Shown: in pieces, positions 5,620 through 8,587 of the stretch
How positions within the stretch are numbered: position 1 is the first letter of the stretch
How the letters are laid out: every line of letters begins with the position of its first letter
Source of the DNA: Anaerolineales bacterium UBA1429
GTDB taxonomy: Bacteria; Chloroflexota; Anaerolineae; UBA1429
Assembly: GCA_002329325.1 (NCBI GenBank)
Contig: DCTX01000010.1
Coordinates: forward strand, 571-9,157
Direction of reading: 5' to 3'
DNA: 8,587 nt
Notes under the pieces: model-generated
Told to the model about the DNA's origin: nothing
Seen by the model: only the letters and a program-made list of their open reading frames with translations
The model's database searches: none
Made by a program: the position numbers and the translations under genes

Positions 5620-6562
5620 AATCACTGCGGCAGGCAGCACTCACGACATATGCAGGCGTAGATACCTGAGGCGCTTGCACGAAATGACCGGTCGTAACGT
5701 CATCCTCTACTACTCGGGCTGGTTACAGAAGCCGCGAGTGCAGGGAACTGAGATCAATGATGAAGACAAGAACGGCTTCATGACTGTGGTCCACCGTATG
5801 GATCGCTCTCGTGGGCTTGATCTCATTCTCCACACCCCTGGTGGAGACGCGGCCGCGACCGAATCCCTGGTGGACTATCTCAGGGCAATGTTTGGCACTG
5901 ACATACGAGCTTTTGTGCCCCAGCTGGCTATGTCAGGAGGGACTATGGTTGCGTGCGCATGTGGGGAGATCGTAATGGGCAAGCAGTCCAGTCTAGGTCC
6001 CATTGATCCTCAGTTTTCCGGCATCCCGGCTCATGGCGTAATGGAGGAGTTTGAGCAGGCCATAAAGTCTGCTAGAGAGGATCCTGCAACGATTCCTATC
6101 TGGCAACAGATCGTGGCGAAGTACTCTCCGGCCTTTCTAGGCGAGTGCCAGAAGGCCATTGCTTGGTCCGATGAGATGACCAGGGAGTGGCTGAAAACAG
6201 GTATGTTCGCGAATGATGACGACCGAGATGAGAAGGTGAGTAGGATACTTAGGGAGCTGGGGGATCACGCCCTTACCAAATCGCACGCACGCCATCTTTC
6301 TTCGACTAGGTGCCGAGAGATCGGACTGAAGGTGAGTCAACTTGAGGATGATCAAGATCTGCAAGAAGCCGTCTTGTCAGTCCATCACGCGTGCATGTTG
6401 ACTTTCTCTGCAACAGCAGCAGTTAAGCTGATCGAGAATCACGACGGGGCTGCTTTCATCAAGATAGTCAGGAATGTCCTAGTTGCCGGTTCTCCTCGGC
6501 AGAGCCAGGCTGGGGGGTTCGATTCGGAGCCAGAGATCGCTGATTCGCTTGAGCCGGACTGA
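5591..6562 (+). CDS. SDH-family Clp-fold serine proteinase
   Basis: A 323-residue protein of the serine dehydrogenase proteinase family (SDH_sah, PF01972 type), with a ClpP/SppA/crotonase-like fold and no signal peptide or clear membrane segment, hence probably cytoplasmic. GLDLILHTPGGDAAATESL (75-93) carries the HTPGG oxyanion-hole loop. VPQLAMSGGTMVACA (109-123) holds the likely nucleophile Ser115. GKQSSLGPIDPQ (130-141) is the conserved strand-turn after it. KSHARHLSSTRCREIGLKV (230-248) contains His232, a candidate general base. The C-terminal helical region (255-300) may serve oligomerisation. ATG 5591 is preferred over the adjoining GTG 5588; both have weak ribosome binding sites, which fits coupling to the overlapping upstream gene. 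It uses ATA, AGA and AGG codons early and has about 52% GC in the lines counted, unlike its neighbours. Peptidase activity is expected; the natural substrate is unknown. Confidence 0.9.
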   Translation: MPNWNQILDEITAAGSTHDICRRRYLRRLHEMTGRNVILYYSGWLQKPRVQGTEINDEDKNGFMTVVHRMDRSRGLDLILHTPGGDAAATESLVDYLRAMFGTDIRAFVPQLAMSGGTMVACACGEIVMGKQSSLGPIDPQFSGIPAHGVMEEFEQAIKSAREDPATIPIWQQIVAKYSPAFLGECQKAIAWSDEMTREWLKTGMFANDDDRDEKVSRILRELGDHALTKSHARHLSSTRCREIGLKVSQLEDDQDLQEAVLSVHHACMLTFSATAAVKLIENHDGAAFIKIVRNVLVAGSPRQSQAGGFDSEPEIADSLEPD

Positions 6563-6567
6563 TCTGT

Positions 6568-6583
6568 CGCCTGAGGGCGTTTT
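6568..6583 (+). terminator. Weak first terminator hairpin after the protease gene
   Basis: CGCC (6568-6571), loop TGAG, GGCG (6576-6579), followed by TTTT. The stem has only 4 bp, so on its own it is marginal. It sits 5 nt after the stop codon and just before the strong hairpin, giving a tandem arrangement. Confidence 0.35.
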
Positions 6584-6591
6584 CTGCTCGG

Positions 6592-6622
6592 CGGACTGCC
6601 GCACACAGCGGCAGTCCGTTTT
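6592..6622 (+). terminator. Intrinsic terminator of the protease operon
   Basis: A perfect 11-bp stem, CGGACTGCCGC (6592-6602) with GCGGCAGTCCG (6608-6618), a 5-nt loop ACACA, then TTTT and a T-rich continuation (gtgtt). It lies 30 nt past the protease stop. On the minus strand the stem is not followed by T residues, so it does not serve the convergent isomerase gene. Confidence 0.92.
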
Positions 6623-6659
6623 GTGTTGATCTGGCAGCGTCGCCACTCTTGCTCTCCCC

Positions 6660-7439
<780 letters not shown>

Positions 7440-7487
7440 GGTGGCTTCCTCCTGGTGACGGGCCGATGGCGAGCAGACGATGGCCCT

Positions 7488-7516
7488 AGCTTAGCCGGAA
7501 TGGCCAGGGGATGCAA
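7488..7516 (-). promoter_or_regulatory. Sigma70-like promoter of the isomerase gene
   Basis: On the minus strand TTGCAT (7516-7511), a 17-nt spacer and TAAGCT (7493-7488). The bases before the -10 are TTCCGGC, close to the TTTCCGC of the permease and dehydrogenase promoters. The expected start near 7481 leaves a leader of about 42 nt, so the isomerase can be expressed independently of the aminotransferase gene upstream. Confidence 0.6.
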
Positions 7517-7590
7517 CGGCAACAGGAGGCGCGGTCCTGGCATCGTGGCGGGCCTCCTGGTAGCAAGACCTGCCTGCCGCCCGAATGCCA

Positions 7591-7607
7591 AGGCCCCATG
7601 CGGGCCT
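7591..7607 (-). terminator. Possible terminator hairpin of the aminotransferase gene
   Basis: AGGCCC (7591-7596) and GGGCCT (7602-7607) form a perfect 6-bp stem with a 5-nt loop, 16 nt past the aminotransferase stop on the minus strand. The following bases (tggcattcgg) are only mildly T-rich, so termination here is uncertain. The rest of the gap to the isomerase holds the isomerase promoter and nothing else I can name. Confidence 0.35.
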
Positions 7608-7623
7608 GGATCGGCCCCCCGGC

Positions 7624-8587
7624 CTACCTGCTCGCCAGATAGGCCTCCAGCCGGTCCATGCCCTCGGCGATCCGATCCAGGGCGGCGGCATAGGAGAAGC
7701 GCAGGAACCCCTCGCCGTTGGGGCCAAAGTCGATGCCGGGGGTCACGCCCAGGTGGGCCTTCTCGAGGATGTCAAAGGCCAGGGAGAGGGAATCCTGCCC
7801 CAGGTGGCGGGCGTTGGCAAAGACGTAAAAGGCGCCCGTCGGCTCGACGGCCACGCCCAGGCCCAGGGCGCGCAGCCGGTCCAGCATGTAGCGGCGACGC
7901 TCGTCATAGGTGCGCTTCATCCGGGCCACATCGTCCGCGGCGCACTGGAGGGCGGCGATGCCGCCCTGCTGGGCCGCCGAGTTGGCGCTGATGAAAAAGT
8001 TCTGTTGCAGCTTTTGAATGGGGCGCATGTAGGCCGGTGGCGCGATCAGGTAGCCCAGCCGCAGCCCCGTCATGGCATACTGCTTGGAGAAGCCGTTCAG
8101 CACAAAGGCGTCCGGCGTGAACTCGAGGATCGAGCGCTCGCGGCCCTCGTAGACCAGCCCATGATAGATCTCGTCAGAGATGATGGGCGTCCCCAGCTCC
8201 GCCAGGGCCGCCATGCGCTCGGCCGAGAGCAGGGTCCCGGTGGGGTTGGAGGGGGAGTTGATCATGATGGCGCGGGTGCGCGCCGTGAGATGGGCGCGCA
8301 CGGCCTCGGGGTCGAACTGAAAGGCGTCCTGCTCGTAGACGGGGACGTCCACCGGCACGCCGCCGGCAAAGCGCACCATGTTGGGGTAACAGGCGTAGCG
8401 CGGATCCGAGAGGATCACCTCGTCGCCCTCCTCCAGCAGGACGGCAAAGAGCAGCATCATCACCGGCGAGGTGCCCGAGCTGACCAGGATCTGCTCGGGG
8501 GAGATGCTCACCCCATAGGTCTCGGCATAGTACGCACAGATGGCCTCTCGCAGGGCCAGCTCACCCAGGCTGTGGGTGTAGTGGGTC
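7624..8587 (-). CDS. Class I/II PLP-dependent aminotransferase, N-terminus cut by window edge
   Basis: The frame runs to the right edge of the window; 320 residues are visible and perhaps 60-75 are missing. The in-frame GTG at 8511 is internal, because the codons beyond it read THYTHSLGELALREAICAYY, the usual 'YT...G...LREAI' segment of this family. Counting from that GTG, fold-type I landmarks are SSGTSP (11-16, phosphate/cofactor loop), NSPSNPTG (85-92), SDEIYHG (112-118, Asp contacting the pyridine nitrogen), FSKQYAMTGLRLGY (141-154, with Lys143 forming the Schiff base) and LRFSYA (270-275, Arg binding the substrate carboxylate). It moves an amino group between an amino acid and a 2-oxo acid, in the aspartate aminotransferase superfamily. 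The substrate cannot be assigned. It is the first gene of a minus-strand run that continues with the isomerase. Confidence 0.93.
   Translation of the reverse strand, partial: THYTHSLGELALREAICAYYAETYGVSISPEQILVSSGTSPVMMLLFAVLLEEGDEVILSDPRYACYPNMVRFAGGVPVDVPVYEQDAFQFDPEAVRAHLTARTRAIMINSPSNPTGTLLSAERMAALAELGTPIISDEIYHGLVYEGRERSILEFTPDAFVLNGFSKQYAMTGLRLGYLIAPPAYMRPIQKLQQNFFISANSAAQQGGIAALQCAADDVARMKRTYDERRRYMLDRLRALGLGVAVEPTGAFYVFANARHLGQDSLSLAFDILEKAHLGVTPGIDFGPNGEGFLRFSYAAALDRIAEGMDRLEAYLASR

Larger units (their letters stand above)
5294..6622 (+). other. Candidate acquired cassette: promoter, small gene, Clp-fold protease, terminator
   Basis: This unit has its own consensus promoter, two overlapping genes and a strong terminator, and it lies against the orientation of the genes on both sides. 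By direct count 31 of 60 bases are G/C at 6181-6240 and 32 of 60 at 6361-6420, against 49 of 60 at 4681-4740 and 39 of 60 at 7021-7080. No integrase, direct repeats or inverted terminal repeats were found at its edges, so the mode of arrival is unknown. Confidence 0.55.

Noticed and set aside
5200..6640. Insertion sequence or integron cassette at the low-GC unit
   Set aside because: No transposase, integrase, attC-like site or matching direct or inverted end repeats could be found by eye. Only composition and layout suggest transfer.

Overview
The window is an accessory-to-ordinary stretch of chromosome from a high-GC bacterium. The GC-rich base composition, an intergenic repeat of the 'ACGCAGAGACGCCAAGG' kind, and the mix of genes are compatible with Chloroflexota (Anaerolineae/Caldilineae-like). 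That placement is an inference of low to moderate confidence. No rRNA, tRNA, CRISPR array, transposase or integrase was found. The two edge genes, a 5'-nucleotidase at the left and an aminotransferase at the right, are cut by the window ends.

Layout from left to right. (1) 1-1669 (+) is a membrane-anchored 5'-nucleotidase/UshA-type metallophosphoesterase lacking its N-terminus. (2) 1682-2236 (-) is a YhbS-like GNAT acetyltransferase that converges on it with a 12-nt gap. (3) 2237-2460 is intergenic and holds two copies of a 37-nt repeat at 81-bp spacing. (4) 2461-3336 (-) is a 6-phosphogluconate/beta-hydroxyacid dehydrogenase-like NAD(P) oxidoreductase with a DUF1932-type C-terminus and its own promoter. 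(5) 3421-5091 (-) is an LctP-family lactate/glycolate-type permease. (6) 5092-5353 is a divergent promoter region with a G-rich polypurine tract. (7) 5416-5619 and 5591-6562 (+) are a small unknown gene overlapping an SDH-family Clp-fold serine proteinase, with a clear sigma70-like promoter in front and a strong intrinsic terminator behind. (8) 6660-7439 (-) is a hydroxypyruvate-isomerase-like TIM-barrel enzyme with its own promoter. (9) 7624-8587 (-) is a class I/II PLP aminotransferase, cut by the window end.

The minus-strand genes (aminotransferase, isomerase, permease, dehydrogenase) look like a loose set for uptake and conversion of small hydroxy or keto acids. The substrate cannot be fixed from sequence. 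The plus-strand pair 5416-6562 breaks this set. It is in the opposite orientation, has markedly lower GC (31/60 and 32/60 in two lines counted, against 49/60 in the permease and 39/60 in the isomerase), uses ATA, AGA and AGG codons, and carries its own promoter, operator-like dyad and terminator. It is the best candidate for an acquired, self-contained and little-described unit: a Clp-fold protease with a small overlapping partner gene.

Three minus-strand promoters (for the dehydrogenase, permease and isomerase) share a TTyCsGC block directly upstream of the -10 box. This may reflect the vegetative promoter style of the organism. The cassette promoter lacks that block.
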